A DNA stretch of 64,000 nucleotides from Rhodohalobacter sp. 614A (GTDB lineage Bacteria > Bacteroidota > Rhodothermia > Balneolales > Balneolaceae): assembly GCF_021462415.1 (NCBI RefSeq), contig NZ_JAKEDS010000001.1:282273-346272 (forward strand), given 5' to 3'. The notes beneath the pieces were generated by a model, which saw only the letters and a list, made by a program, of their open reading frames with translations, was not told where the DNA came from and searched no databases. Both the position numbers and the translations under genes were made by a program. Of this stretch, positions 55,875-64,000 are shown in pieces (the stretch's first letter is position 1; each line of letters starts with the position of its first letter).

Positions 55875-56573
55875 ATTTACACCGTTTAGAGATTAAATAA
55901 GAATTTTAAACAAAAGAAAAGTTATTGTTTCTTTATATAAAGGAATAAAAATCAAAAAAATGAGAAAAGCAAAACATTTATGTTTTTTTTAATTCGTTTT
56001 ATAACTTTTTTAGATGAAAAAAACAGATATAGTAAATTTCTAATGGTTAAAAGGGAATAGAAATGAAATGAGCCGAAAAAACAAAAGAAACCTAACTTCT
56101 TTAAAGGAAAGAAGAAATTATTTAAAAAGTTTAAATTTTTGATCGGTATTATCTGAAATAGAAACGAATAAACTTGGTTTACATTATATTTATAACATAA
56201 AAGAATATGTAAAAAATTTACTTTTCTATCCGTACAACTCACATGAAAGAAATTTTCGCCTTTCGTTTTATAGTTTTTTAAAACGAATCGAAAGATTAAA
56301 ACTATTCTTCCTTCCAAATATTTATTGAGTGAACCTTCCCGGGACATATAATAAGACTATAGTCATTCATAAAACCACCACTCTTTACGTTTTTTTTACA
56401 AAGATGGATTGATTTAGGTGATTTTTTATCCCGTTCTCACTAAATCGATAGATATGCTAAACTTTTCTCCCCGGTCGCCATCCTGCTGTTTTATGAGAAA
56501 CAGCAGGATGACAAGCTTTGTAATTCTCGTTATTTAACGTGAATTGATTACTCTACTAAACTAATGACAAAAT
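55875..56573. other. 699-bp AT-rich intergenic region upstream of susC
   Basis: The region is very AT-rich with no credible gene. The only long open frame is a Phe/Asn/Lys-rich artefact. It contains the susC promoter presumably near 55900-56100 on the minus strand and the end of the GH31 transcript. Notable parts are the imperfect repeat TTCGTTTTATA around 55994 and 56262, the palindrome TTCGTTTT...AAAACGAA (56262-56269/56280-56287), and a strong hairpin at 56479-56510. Confidence 0.6.
56479..56510 (-). terminator. 13-bp perfect hairpin downstream of the GH31 gene
   Basis: CATCCTGCTGTTT (56479-56491) and AAACAGCAGGATG (56498-56510) form a perfect 13-bp stem around TATGAG, 64 bp past the GH31 stop. 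The minus-strand sequence after it is not U-rich, so it may be an RNA-stabilising or processing structure rather than a classic intrinsic terminator. Confidence 0.45.
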
Positions 56574-58160
56574 TTACTGAAGCTCAAAGTGTGGCACACT
56601 CTCTAAAGTCACACGAACTTCAACCACCTGATCCCCTTCATGTACTTTTCCATTGCTGTCTTTCCAGCGTCCGGCCGGAAGAACAACTTTTCGTGTATCG
56701 ATACCTTTCTCCAGTACGGGAGCAACGAGGATGGTGTCTCCAAGGAAAAATTGATCATTTATATTTTCAAATCCCTGATGTGGAAACATATACTCCATCG
56801 ACCGGACGATAGGTTCGCCTGATTTTACCGACTCACGGGCTAACTGAAGAATAACGGGTGCATATTTTTTTCTCAGTTCCACCGCTTTTTCCACCGCTTC
56901 TAAATGCTCGTTATCCAAAATTCTCCACGGAGCAACTGAAAATTGCATCATTGGCATGAGCGCATGAGATTGTGCTGAACGAACAATCAACTCCTGATCA
57001 ATTTCCGCGCCGGGTAAGAATGAGGTAAACTCGCCGCCGCCAATCATATCCGGACAGGTAAAGTTGTATCCAATCAGTCCCTGGAGGAGAATGTCCGGAA
57101 TTAATTTATGCAGATCTTCCCAACTATGAGCTTTATCCCGCAAGCGATTTACCAAGGGTTGTCCTCCCATTTTCCACATCGCACGATATTCATTCAAAGA
57201 ATAATCAAGCCCTATACGTCCATACAGTTCACTTTGTCGCTGGCGGGAAGCCGGACCATCGCTCGTATAGGTGTTGTCATAATGATGAAAATCTCCCGCA
57301 TCAAATTTAAACCCATCTACATTGTAGGTTTCCTGAAGGTAATCCAGTTGTTCCTTGAACCATTCTTCAGTATCCGGATTGGACAGGTCCAGAATACCGC
57401 TTGCCCCATTCCACCATCGGATAACCGCTGCATTTCCTTCGGCGTCTTTCAGCAGCATATCTTTCTCACTCAGCAACCGGAACACATCACTGTCGGGGCT
57501 GACCATAGGCGCCATCCAAAGCATCACTTTGAAACCCATGGCATGAAGAGAGTCTACCATTGCTTTTGGATCCGAAAACCGGCCGGGATGAAAATCCCAC
57601 TTTCCGTAATCTTCCTGCCAGTTGTCATCAATCATCAAAACGCCGGGAGGAAATCCGTTTGATATGATATTCCGTGCATATTCCAGAATATCTTGTTGAT
57701 TCTGATCGTACATCAGCTCAATCCAGGTGTTGTACTGTGGCGCGCTAAACATCAATTCATCCGGCAATTCTCCTGCCGGCGGAAAATAGGTTTTGGAAGC
57801 GTAAAGATATCCTTCTCTCAAAGTAGAACCTGCGTCTGTATGGATCAGTGATGAATTAGGTGAAGAAACGGTTAAAACATTATTAGCCATTTTTACTTCA
57901 AATGGGTCTTCCGACCAGATCACGTCACCTTCGGTTGAAAGAAGAAGCGGCTGAACCTGGTTTCCGTAATTGCTTTCCAAATTGGCATGATATCCGTTTT
58001 TAATTGGGAGCATTTCTCCATGATTCACCACTCCACTCCACCAGGCTTCATTATCTTGAACCGGAATTTCAATGGTTGCTTTTTTTTGTTGGCCAGTGGC
58101 AATTCCTGTCACCAGAAACAGGAAACAGAGTAATTGAGTTATGATGTATTTTTGATTCAT
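56574..58160 (-). CDS. glycoside hydrolase family 31 enzyme
   Basis: This protein of about 528 aa is a secreted alpha-glycosidase of the GH31 clan. The ATG at 58160 gives a Sec signal (MNQKYIITQLLCFLFL). The nucleophile motif GFKFDAGD (near 285) and the acid/base segment CPDMIGGGEF (near 377) are present, and the GVLMIDDNWQ strand precedes them. Alpha-glucosidase, alpha-xylosidase and alpha-galactosidase activities all occur in this family. It is next to two DUF4832 proteins on the same strand. Confidence 0.9.
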   Translation of the reverse strand: MNQKYIITQLLCFLFLVTGIATGQQKKATIEIPVQDNEAWWSGVVNHGEMLPIKNGYHANLESNYGNQVQPLLLSTEGDVIWSEDPFEVKMANNVLTVSSPNSSLIHTDAGSTLREGYLYASKTYFPPAGELPDELMFSAPQYNTWIELMYDQNQQDILEYARNIISNGFPPGVLMIDDNWQEDYGKWDFHPGRFSDPKAMVDSLHAMGFKVMLWMAPMVSPDSDVFRLLSEKDMLLKDAEGNAAVIRWWNGASGILDLSNPDTEEWFKEQLDYLQETYNVDGFKFDAGDFHHYDNTYTSDGPASRQRQSELYGRIGLDYSLNEYRAMWKMGGQPLVNRLRDKAHSWEDLHKLIPDILLQGLIGYNFTCPDMIGGGEFTSFLPGAEIDQELIVRSAQSHALMPMMQFSVAPWRILDNEHLEAVEKAVELRKKYAPVILQLARESVKSGEPIVRSMEYMFPHQGFENINDQFFLGDTILVAPVLEKGIDTRKVVLPAGRWKDSNGKVHEGDQVVEVRVTLESVPHFELQ

Positions 58161-58284
58161 GCGATTGTCTGTACTGCTTTTAATTATTTTCAAACCTTTA
58201 TCTACTAACCTATTCATCATCATTTTAAAGAAGCTTGTGAAATGATATTTGTTTAAGAGTTACATCTTTGTTTTGGGACGTTTT

Positions 58285-59694
58285 TCAAATTTGTATCTCA
58301 CCAAGAATATTTCGTCCCGTTTCGGAATCCCACATATCTTCATTGGCAAGCTGAATAGCAAACTCAGGACGGCCTTGTAGTAATCTGTCTGGCAGGTGCA
58401 GAGAAACCTCATACACGCCGCTTTCCAGTTCTGATTTTTCAACCGGGATTGTAATTTCAAATTCGCCTTCCCAGGTTCGAACATCGCCGGGTACAGAAAC
58501 GATTTGTTCTTCGCCCGTACTTGAATTCTTGAAAATCAAATAAGCTTCGCGTTCCCTGAAAGGCCGAGCATAGCCTTTGTTTTCCATGGTTAATGTTACT
58601 TCTAACATATCTCCGTTTTGTGAGAACGAGGCTTGATTCAGTACAAGCCGGTATCCTAAATTTTTGAGCATTTCATCAAAATAACCGGAATCAATCCAGC
58701 CATTCACAACATCCGGATGGTAATCCCGGTTGATGATGGACCAGTTTGCCAGATCCATCTCTTCCACTGCATTTTCGCCATCCGTCCGGGGAGAATTTAA
58801 TCCGTTCGTTTCACCGGTCATGGGCAGGTATTGAGTTTCATTTTGCAGGAATGAATAGTCATCCGTTCCCACAGGATTTTCATTTTCGCCCGAAACGCGA
58901 TATGTCCCCATATCACCCCAGACATTTAAAAATGCATCATTATAAAAACCAACTCTTGCCTGGGGAGTATCTTTGTACGCCGTGGCATCCGTAAGTTCTG
59001 TTTCTCCATACATGCTAATTTTTGCTTCCGGATATCTCACCTGTATTGGAATGTCCATCGGAGTGGCGTCGTGCATAGCGTATACCACCTCTCTTCGATT
59101 TGCCCATTGCGTTTCGTTGATGCTGCCGTCTGTTCCGAATTCGTCGGAATTTGTATAATACCACTCGCCCCACGTACCAATAAAACCAGCCTGATGAGCT
59201 ACAATCACATCTTTATTTTCTTCCAGCACAGGAGCTAACTGGTTGATATGCTGCAAAATCAATGCTTTGGTTGGCTGCTGAGGCTCGGTGGCTGACTGAC
59301 GATTGGTATAGGAAAACCGCACCAAACATTTAAAACCTGCATTGCGAATCCGGTTAAAATCATTCTGGATATTCTCTAAATAGGCTTGTGAGATTTCTGA
59401 TTCTAAAAAATCTCCCAATAAGAAATATCTGTATAAAACCGTGATTTTTTCCGGCCCTGTTCTCCACTCTGTTAACTCCGCTTCATCAATATTCGAATAA
59501 TCCGCCGTTGAATAATAGGAATCATCGGTAATGGAATATTTTTGCAGGCCCCGTTCAGGGTTTGCAATAATTGCATCGGATTCTGTGTATGTAAAAACCT
59601 GATCCTGAAAGGTATTTTTGCCGGAGTTTTTATTTACATCACAGCCATACATTAATAGTAGTGTAGCTGCCAAAGCTGAAAGTGTTCGTTTCAT
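58285..59694 (-). CDS. DUF4874/DUF4832 lipoprotein, glycosidase-like
   Basis: This protein of about 469 aa starts at ATG 59694 with lipobox LMYGC. The N-terminal DUF4874-like half has ANPERGLQKY, VLYRYFLLGDF and GTWGEWYYTNSDEFG. The C-terminal DUF4832 half is beta-rich. DUF4832 proteins have TIM-barrel glycosidase likeness and occur in polysaccharide loci, but their activities are mostly unproven. An in-frame TTG or ATG further upstream at 59778 would overlap the neighbouring gene and displace the lipobox, so it is rejected. Confidence 0.8.
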   Translation of the reverse strand: MKRTLSALAATLLLMYGCDVNKNSGKNTFQDQVFTYTESDAIIANPERGLQKYSITDDSYYSTADYSNIDEAELTEWRTGPEKITVLYRYFLLGDFLESEISQAYLENIQNDFNRIRNAGFKCLVRFSYTNRQSATEPQQPTKALILQHINQLAPVLEENKDVIVAHQAGFIGTWGEWYYTNSDEFGTDGSINETQWANRREVVYAMHDATPMDIPIQVRYPEAKISMYGETELTDATAYKDTPQARVGFYNDAFLNVWGDMGTYRVSGENENPVGTDDYSFLQNETQYLPMTGETNGLNSPRTDGENAVEEMDLANWSIINRDYHPDVVNGWIDSGYFDEMLKNLGYRLVLNQASFSQNGDMLEVTLTMENKGYARPFREREAYLIFKNSSTGEEQIVSVPGDVRTWEGEFEITIPVEKSELESGVYEVSLHLPDRLLQGRPEFAIQLANEDMWDSETGRNILGEIQI

Positions 59695-59770
59695 ATTTCT
59701 CAAGATGATTGAATTGTGGTTTGTGCTATTTGTTAGCATATGTCTCTTTCTTTCGCCGCCGACCCTAAAT

Positions 59771-61285
59771 TTATCCAAGACCGGGCGTTGGTCGGAGTGT
59801 CAGGCTTCCGTCAGAATTTGTTTCCTGTCGGCAGGCCCATTCCACCGGATATAATTTTCCTTTCACCTTGATTTCTGCAGACAATCGTAATTTTTGCCAG
59901 TCAGCGCCTTTGGGAAGCATCATTCGCACCTGCCGTACGCCGGTGGGTTTCGGATATCCCGGATCCACAAATCCGGAAGAAAGTTCCTCACCACTTTCAT
60001 CTTTCAGGATCAGTTTGATCGATCCCGGAACGCCGGATAATCCGTCATTTACCAGACCAAAAACCAGTCCGTTATGCCCTTCTTTGTTAAAGTGCCAAAT
60101 CCATGACGGGCGAATTCTATACCCGATTTTTCGGGCAATTTCATCGATGCCATTGGGATGTTGTTCATAATACCGCAGAACTTTATCGGCAGCGATGGCC
60201 TGCCAATTCCACAAGGAGTAGTAATTGGGCCCTACATCCATCACATGGTGGATCTCATTTTCTGTGTGCGTTTGTCCATCATAAACCAATGTACCTTCTT
60301 CGGTTCCGTCTGACATTCCCACTTCAATGGAAGCCGCAATATGCGACTCGCGATTACTAAGTGCAGCAATCTGCTGATTTTCAATAAAAATCGTGTCGGT
60401 TCGCAGCCAGTTTCCGGTTCTCAACGTTTCTTCCAGAAGTGCATCATTTCCAACTTTACTAAAATCCGGCTGTGTGTTTGTTGTGAGTGGCACATGGTTC
60501 CAGTGTTCCTGCTGTATTCTGAACATCTCATTAAAAGTTTGTTCAGCTACGACAGAATCGGGAAATGGATTTGTCTCAAACGGCCAGGTATGTCCTTCTC
60601 CCCAAAATCCATACATATAGGTGTCCATATATTCGATAAGCGGATGGCCATTATATTGCTCTGCCAAAAGGCGATCGAAGTCACGAAATGCTTTCTGAAA
60701 TTCGGGATGATCATACCGGGGTTCATAATGAACTTTTCCATCCAGGCCAATTTCGTCTGTTTTTCCCAGCTCAACCATTGGCACTTTTTCTGCCACAAAA
60801 TCGGGCATCGCCAGGCCGGGAATTTCAGGATTGCTGAGCATCACACGGAATGCAATTCGTTTGTTGTATTTTTCTGCCATTTCAAAAGCCAGATTCCAGG
60901 CTTTGGATGAATTTAACTCGCCTGGTTTTTGCTGAAGATCTTTCCAGTTCAGGCGCAGGTACAGTTTTTGTCCCATGGGAATCTGCGCAAGCTTTTCAAT
61001 GGATTTTTCCAGTGATTCACCTTTCACCGACGGTGGTCCTGCTTCATCAATTACATATGTAACCAGTCCCATCCCAAAATTATTAAGGATTCTTTGCGAT
61101 GGAATAGTCGTCATAACCACGCCCCATCCCGGAACTTCATCTACGGGAAAAGGACCTTGGTAAAGTCTGTTTTTTTCGGGGGAAAGAATCTCAGATGACA
61201 AGGGATTTTTACCAATATTATTGACTCCCAGGAATGCCGCGGCTCCTGAAAGGCCCACGGAATGTAAAAACGATTTTCTATTCAT
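59771..61285 (-). CDS. secreted DUF4832-type TIM-barrel protein
   Basis: This 504-aa protein has a Tat-like or Sec N-terminus (MNRKSFLHSVGLSGAAAF) and a TIM-barrel middle part with a GFWGEGHTWPFE loop like the GTWGEW motif of the next gene. A beta-rich C-terminal domain resembles a DUF4832 tail (PSWIWHFNKEGHNGLVFGLVNDG). I read it as a divergent paralogue of 58285-59694 and a probable carbohydrate-active enzyme. Catalytic residues cannot be assigned. Confidence 0.7.
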   Translation of the reverse strand: MNRKSFLHSVGLSGAAAFLGVNNIGKNPLSSEILSPEKNRLYQGPFPVDEVPGWGVVMTTIPSQRILNNFGMGLVTYVIDEAGPPSVKGESLEKSIEKLAQIPMGQKLYLRLNWKDLQQKPGELNSSKAWNLAFEMAEKYNKRIAFRVMLSNPEIPGLAMPDFVAEKVPMVELGKTDEIGLDGKVHYEPRYDHPEFQKAFRDFDRLLAEQYNGHPLIEYMDTYMYGFWGEGHTWPFETNPFPDSVVAEQTFNEMFRIQQEHWNHVPLTTNTQPDFSKVGNDALLEETLRTGNWLRTDTIFIENQQIAALSNRESHIAASIEVGMSDGTEEGTLVYDGQTHTENEIHHVMDVGPNYYSLWNWQAIAADKVLRYYEQHPNGIDEIARKIGYRIRPSWIWHFNKEGHNGLVFGLVNDGLSGVPGSIKLILKDESGEELSSGFVDPGYPKPTGVRQVRMMLPKGADWQKLRLSAEIKVKGKLYPVEWACRQETNSDGSLTLRPTPGLG

Positions 61286-61350
61286 GATTTAAGCTCTATG
61301 GATTGATATTGAAATAAGCAGAAATCAAATCTCTCTCAGATTCGATTTTA

Positions 61351-62082
61351 TTATTGAACAGGTAATACAATCGTATCCAGGCCCTGCTCTCCGGCAGAAG
61401 AGGTATAACTGGCTGTTAAGACATACGCCCCGCCGGTACTATTCTGATCAGGTTTTTCCATCACTTCAAGCACACCTTCGGCTCCCTGATATACCCAACA
61501 TGTGGTGCAGGAACCCTGCTGAAGGATGTAGTCTACAATCTTCGAAATTTCTTCGTCGTTGTATGTTACTGTCGGCGGCATAACCACCTCTCCCCATTTA
61601 CCAGACGACCCGTCTTTCACACTTTTTACCAGTTGTTCTTGACGATTTGCATCATTTTTATAAGCATCTGCTATCTCTGAAAAGGAAGGGCCAGTCATTT
61701 TATTTTCATCGGAATGACAGCCAAAACAAGTGCTTTTACCAAGCAGCGCCAAACCGCCGGCTGTATACAGATCACTTTTTGCCTGATCTTTCAGAGAAGC
61801 TGAATTTTTATAATCAGACACATAGCGAACATTCAGAAATACTTCTATTGAATTGATTTCTCCGTAGCGCGAACTTCCGTCCGTTTCATCTTCCACATGA
61901 ATGGAATAACGGACCCGCTGTCCCCACGTGAGATTTCCTGAAGCTCCAATTTCTAACTTGACATCCGGTTTTCCGGCTTGAACAATGGTTGTCGTTGGCA
62001 GATCTGCGTTCCCGGAACTTGGATGCAATGCATAGAAGAAGGTAAATCCTGCGATGATACTTAAAGCAACTCGTATACTCAT
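61351..62082 (-). CDS. exported single-heme cytochrome c protein
   Basis: This 243-aa protein has an N-terminal signal/anchor (MSIRVALSIIAGFTFFYAL), a beta-sandwich-like region (about 45-100), then a class I cytochrome c domain with the CFGCH heme site near residue 120 and a likely Met axial ligand in VMPPTVTY near 165. A second pair of Cys (CTTC) near 192 lacks the following His. It begins 12 bp after the FAD oxidoreductase gene and should take electrons from it. Confidence 0.88.
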   Translation of the reverse strand: MSIRVALSIIAGFTFFYALHPSSGNADLPTTTIVQAGKPDVKLEIGASGNLTWGQRVRYSIHVEDETDGSSRYGEINSIEVFLNVRYVSDYKNSASLKDQAKSDLYTAGGLALLGKSTCFGCHSDENKMTGPSFSEIADAYKNDANRQEQLVKSVKDGSSGKWGEVVMPPTVTYNDEEISKIVDYILQQGSCTTCWVYQGAEGVLEVMEKPDQNSTGGAYVLTASYTSSAGEQGLDTIVLPVQ

Positions 62083-62094
62083 AATGCCCGTTCT

Positions 62095-63558
62095 CTAAGC
62101 CTGATCGATTTCGTTCGCTACACGATTTGCCGAGTTGGTTGCAGCTTCCATCCCCCAGCTTCGGTTATCTGCGTATCCGCCGGCAAAATGCATTCTTTTC
62201 TCGGGACGAATCAGGTGAGGCCAATAGCTGTTCAGCGTTCCCATCGGGAAACCTTCTCTTTCACACCCCGGCGTAAATGTGTCGGTAGACCAGTCTTTTA
62301 TCAATACTTGCTCAATATCAATGTTTTTGGCATCACCGGGATAGAGTTCTTTAAATGTAGCCAGTGTTCGCAGCGGATTTACACCGGATGGCGCTTTGGC
62401 CATCAATACAGTTCGTGACGTATCCACCTCTTCCGCTACACGCCAAATGGTTTGCAAAAACGGATGATTAAAGGTGAGATTGATACTCACATCATCTTTC
62501 TTCCAAAATTCGGACCGGGCCTGAAAAACCACGCGGGATTTTTGTTCGTATGATATATTATCGAGGATAAATTTCTTTTCAGCGGGTAAATCCGGTGTGA
62601 TGATGACATTTCGAAGAGCTGTAACCGGTAAACAATTGGCTATGAAATCAGCCGAGATTTTTTTGTCTTCGCCAAACTCACGATAGGTTACGGCTACGCC
62701 GGCAGTGTCATTTTGGATTTCAAGAATATTGCATCCCAGTTTTACTCGTGTGCCTAACCGTTTCGCAAATTCTTTTGGGAGAACTTCATTTCCCTCCTTA
62801 ATCCTGAAAAGATCAATGGGGCCCCAGTAGCCCCTTTTTTTCATGATATATGTTTGCCATAATTTGTTAAGGGCAGACGTACCGCCCCCTCCAAGCAACT
62901 GAAGGGCAGCCTTTGAAGCGCCCTCCTTTTTATAAATATCGGATACAGGAACCGTATCTAACTCATCATAGCCAACACCGAATGGCTGATATTCATCATC
63001 GAACTTTTCGAGGTAAGGTTCCAGGTATAATTTTTCGAGGCTTACATAGGTGCTTACATTCTCGTTTTCAGAAATTGCACGCTTTTCCCTTCGGTTAAGC
63101 CCACCGGATTTTTTGATAGCATCCTGCTGCCTTTGCTGCTGATCACTTTCGCTGAGCCACTCATCATCCACTCTGTTCAGCGTATTTACGCGATGGTAAT
63201 AGGGAATCACAGGAATATCGAACTCATCGATATATTTCCAGTAATTTTCATACCCCGGCTTTGTGAAATTTTCGGCGCCGTAGTCGGCATACAGGCCGTC
63301 AGCCAGTCCATCATGCACAGATAAAACGGTTCCCCCGTAACGGCCGGCGGCTTCAAGTACCACAACTTCGTGGCCCATTTTCATCAGTTCATAAGCACAG
63401 CATAAACCGGCAATACCCGCGCCTGCCACAATCACTTTTTTCTTTACGCGCGGGTTTGCAACCGGACGTTCAGCCCGGTTTTGTTTGGAGTAAAAAGGCA
63501 TGGCGGAAAAACCCAACCCTACTAATGAACTTTTTTTCAAAAAACTCTTTCTGTCCAT
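62095..63558 (-). CDS. Tat-like FAD-dependent amine-oxidase-family oxidoreductase
   Basis: This 487-aa flavoprotein has a Tat-like signal (MDRKSFLKKSSLVG), the dinucleotide motif VIVAGAGIAGLCCAYELMKMGHEVVVLEAAGR starting near residue 39, and the C-terminal RMHFAGGYADNRSWGMEAATNSA FAD-binding end. The family covers amine oxidases, phytoene-type and protoporphyrinogen oxidases. The cytochrome c gene 12 bp downstream suggests a periplasmic dehydrogenase using cytochrome as acceptor. Confidence 0.88.
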   Translation of the reverse strand: MDRKSFLKKSSLVGLGFSAMPFYSKQNRAERPVANPRVKKKVIVAGAGIAGLCCAYELMKMGHEVVVLEAAGRYGGTVLSVHDGLADGLYADYGAENFTKPGYENYWKYIDEFDIPVIPYYHRVNTLNRVDDEWLSESDQQQRQQDAIKKSGGLNRREKRAISENENVSTYVSLEKLYLEPYLEKFDDEYQPFGVGYDELDTVPVSDIYKKEGASKAALQLLGGGGTSALNKLWQTYIMKKRGYWGPIDLFRIKEGNEVLPKEFAKRLGTRVKLGCNILEIQNDTAGVAVTYREFGEDKKISADFIANCLPVTALRNVIITPDLPAEKKFILDNISYEQKSRVVFQARSEFWKKDDVSINLTFNHPFLQTIWRVAEEVDTSRTVLMAKAPSGVNPLRTLATFKELYPGDAKNIDIEQVLIKDWSTDTFTPGCEREGFPMGTLNSYWPHLIRPEKRMHFAGGYADNRSWGMEAATNSANRVANEIDQA

Positions 63559-63595
63559 GGTTATTTCGGCTTAAAAAATTTGGATTAGCACTGAT

Positions 63596-64000
63596 TTATT
63601 CCGGGCTTGCCATAACCATTACATGATGCGTAAAGCTGGTTTCCAGTTTCGCTTCAGGACCCGTTGCGGTTCCAAGATCTTCACCGGTTTCATAATTCAT
63701 CAGATGATATTCTTTGCCGGATTCCAAGCCGCGAAGTTCCACTTCGCCATCAAAAGAATCGGAATAGAAAGCGTAGAACAGTTTACCATCTTTTTCTACC
63801 GCATGGGCTTCGGGAGAGTAGAAACCAATATCGTACAGTTCACCACGATAGTTTCCTTTTGGCAGCATATATTTTTTGTAGATATCCATCCATTTGGCTA
63901 CCAACTCTTCTCTTTCTTCTGTAAGCACATATTTTCCTTCGGGATCAGCATCGGCTGGCCATGTAAATTTGGTTCCAATCACGCCGCCAATTCCCACGGT
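63596..64000 (-). CDS. C-terminal part of a glycosidase-like protein (partial at window end)
   Basis: Translation enters from beyond 64000 and ends with FTHHVMVMASPE at the stop at 63596, so only about 134 C-terminal residues are seen. They hold the end of a (beta/alpha)8 region (GGVIGTKFTWPADADP, WMDIYKKYMLPKGNY) and a beta-sandwich (LFYAFYSDSFDGEVELRGLESGKEYHLMNYETG) like that of alpha-galactosidase-type proteins. The family assignment is tentative. Confidence 0.6.
   Translation of the reverse strand, partial: TVGIGGVIGTKFTWPADADPEGKYVLTEEREELVAKWMDIYKKYMLPKGNYRGELYDIGFYSPEAHAVEKDGKLFYAFYSDSFDGEVELRGLESGKEYHLMNYETGEDLGTATGPEAKLETSFTHHVMVMASPE

Noticed and set aside
55952-56347. Open frame of 131 codons on the minus strand in the AT-rich gap before susC
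   Set aside because: The translation is extremely rich in Phe, Asn, Lys and Ile with homopolymer runs and no fold signature; it is what AT-rich non-coding DNA produces.
47008-56510. Treating the three CATCC/GGATG hairpins as insertion-sequence or integron ends
   Set aside because: Loops, lengths and flanks differ, no target duplication is visible, and their positions just after stop codons are better explained as 3'-end RNA structures.
1-64000. CRISPR arrays, rRNA operons, transposases, integrases or prophage genes
   Set aside because: I saw no regularly spaced repeats, no rRNA-like sequence and no transposase or integrase motifs on either strand.

Overview
The window looks like chromosomal DNA of a marine Gram-negative bacterium of the Bacteroidota/Rhodothermota/Balneolota group, most like Balneolota. 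The reasons are moderate GC with AT-rich intergenic DNA, a SusC/SusD pair, many lipoproteins and Tat-type secreted enzymes, exported S9 peptidases, PAS-rich hybrid-free two-component systems, and RlmN, PheA and Trk genes with the protein style of that group. The taxonomic call is inference from protein style; no marker gene was compared.

Layout. 1-1222: end of an unknown gene, then bifunctional chorismate mutase/prephenate dehydratase. 1346-9280: a signal-transduction block with three histidine kinases and three receiver proteins, two of the members being degenerate. 9406-20078: housekeeping and accessory genes (cupin, secreted GH3 hexosaminidase, methyltransferase, DinB protein, S9 peptidase, 2-hydroxyacid dehydrogenase, RlmN, thioredoxin-fold lipoprotein, outer-membrane protein). 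20249-24837: potassium block (two-TM channel with RCK domains facing a TrkA-TrkH operon). 24910-36217: deaminase-like protein, DPP-IV-type peptidase, phosphohexomutase, porin, a CAU tRNA (most likely Ile2), 2H phosphoesterase, APC permease fused to Usp domains, Omp85-like barrel and an FNR-type reductase. That reductase is preceded on its own strand by a structured leader or small RNA with a CCUCC apical loop and an intrinsic terminator.

36641-64000 is a large catabolic locus. A plus-strand arm encodes a CBM9-like protein (36641-37387), an amidohydrolase lipoprotein, a DUF5009/HGSNAT-like membrane protein and a CehA/McbA-type PHP metallohydrolase; a DUF1080 protein (37402-38145) lies within this arm on the minus strand. 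A long minus-strand array, in transcription order, encodes a partial glycosidase-like protein, a FAD oxidoreductase, a cytochrome c, two DUF4832-type proteins and a GH31 enzyme. After a 699-bp AT-rich gap come SusC, SusD, two consecutive [Gfo/Idh/MocA + amidohydrolase] units, another amidohydrolase and a GMC oxidoreductase. Nearly every enzyme carries a lipoprotein, Sec or Tat-like signal.

The simplest reading is an exported oxidative route for glycoside or sugar-derivative breakdown. SusCD would bind and import the glycan and GH31 and the DUF4832 proteins would trim it. GMC, FAD and Gfo/Idh/MocA enzymes would oxidise sugars and pass electrons to cytochrome c. DUF1080 and the four metal-dependent amidohydrolases would cleave keto-glycosides or lactones. 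The substrate cannot be told from sequence. This locus and the structured RNA at 36.3-36.45 kb are the best candidates for something undescribed.
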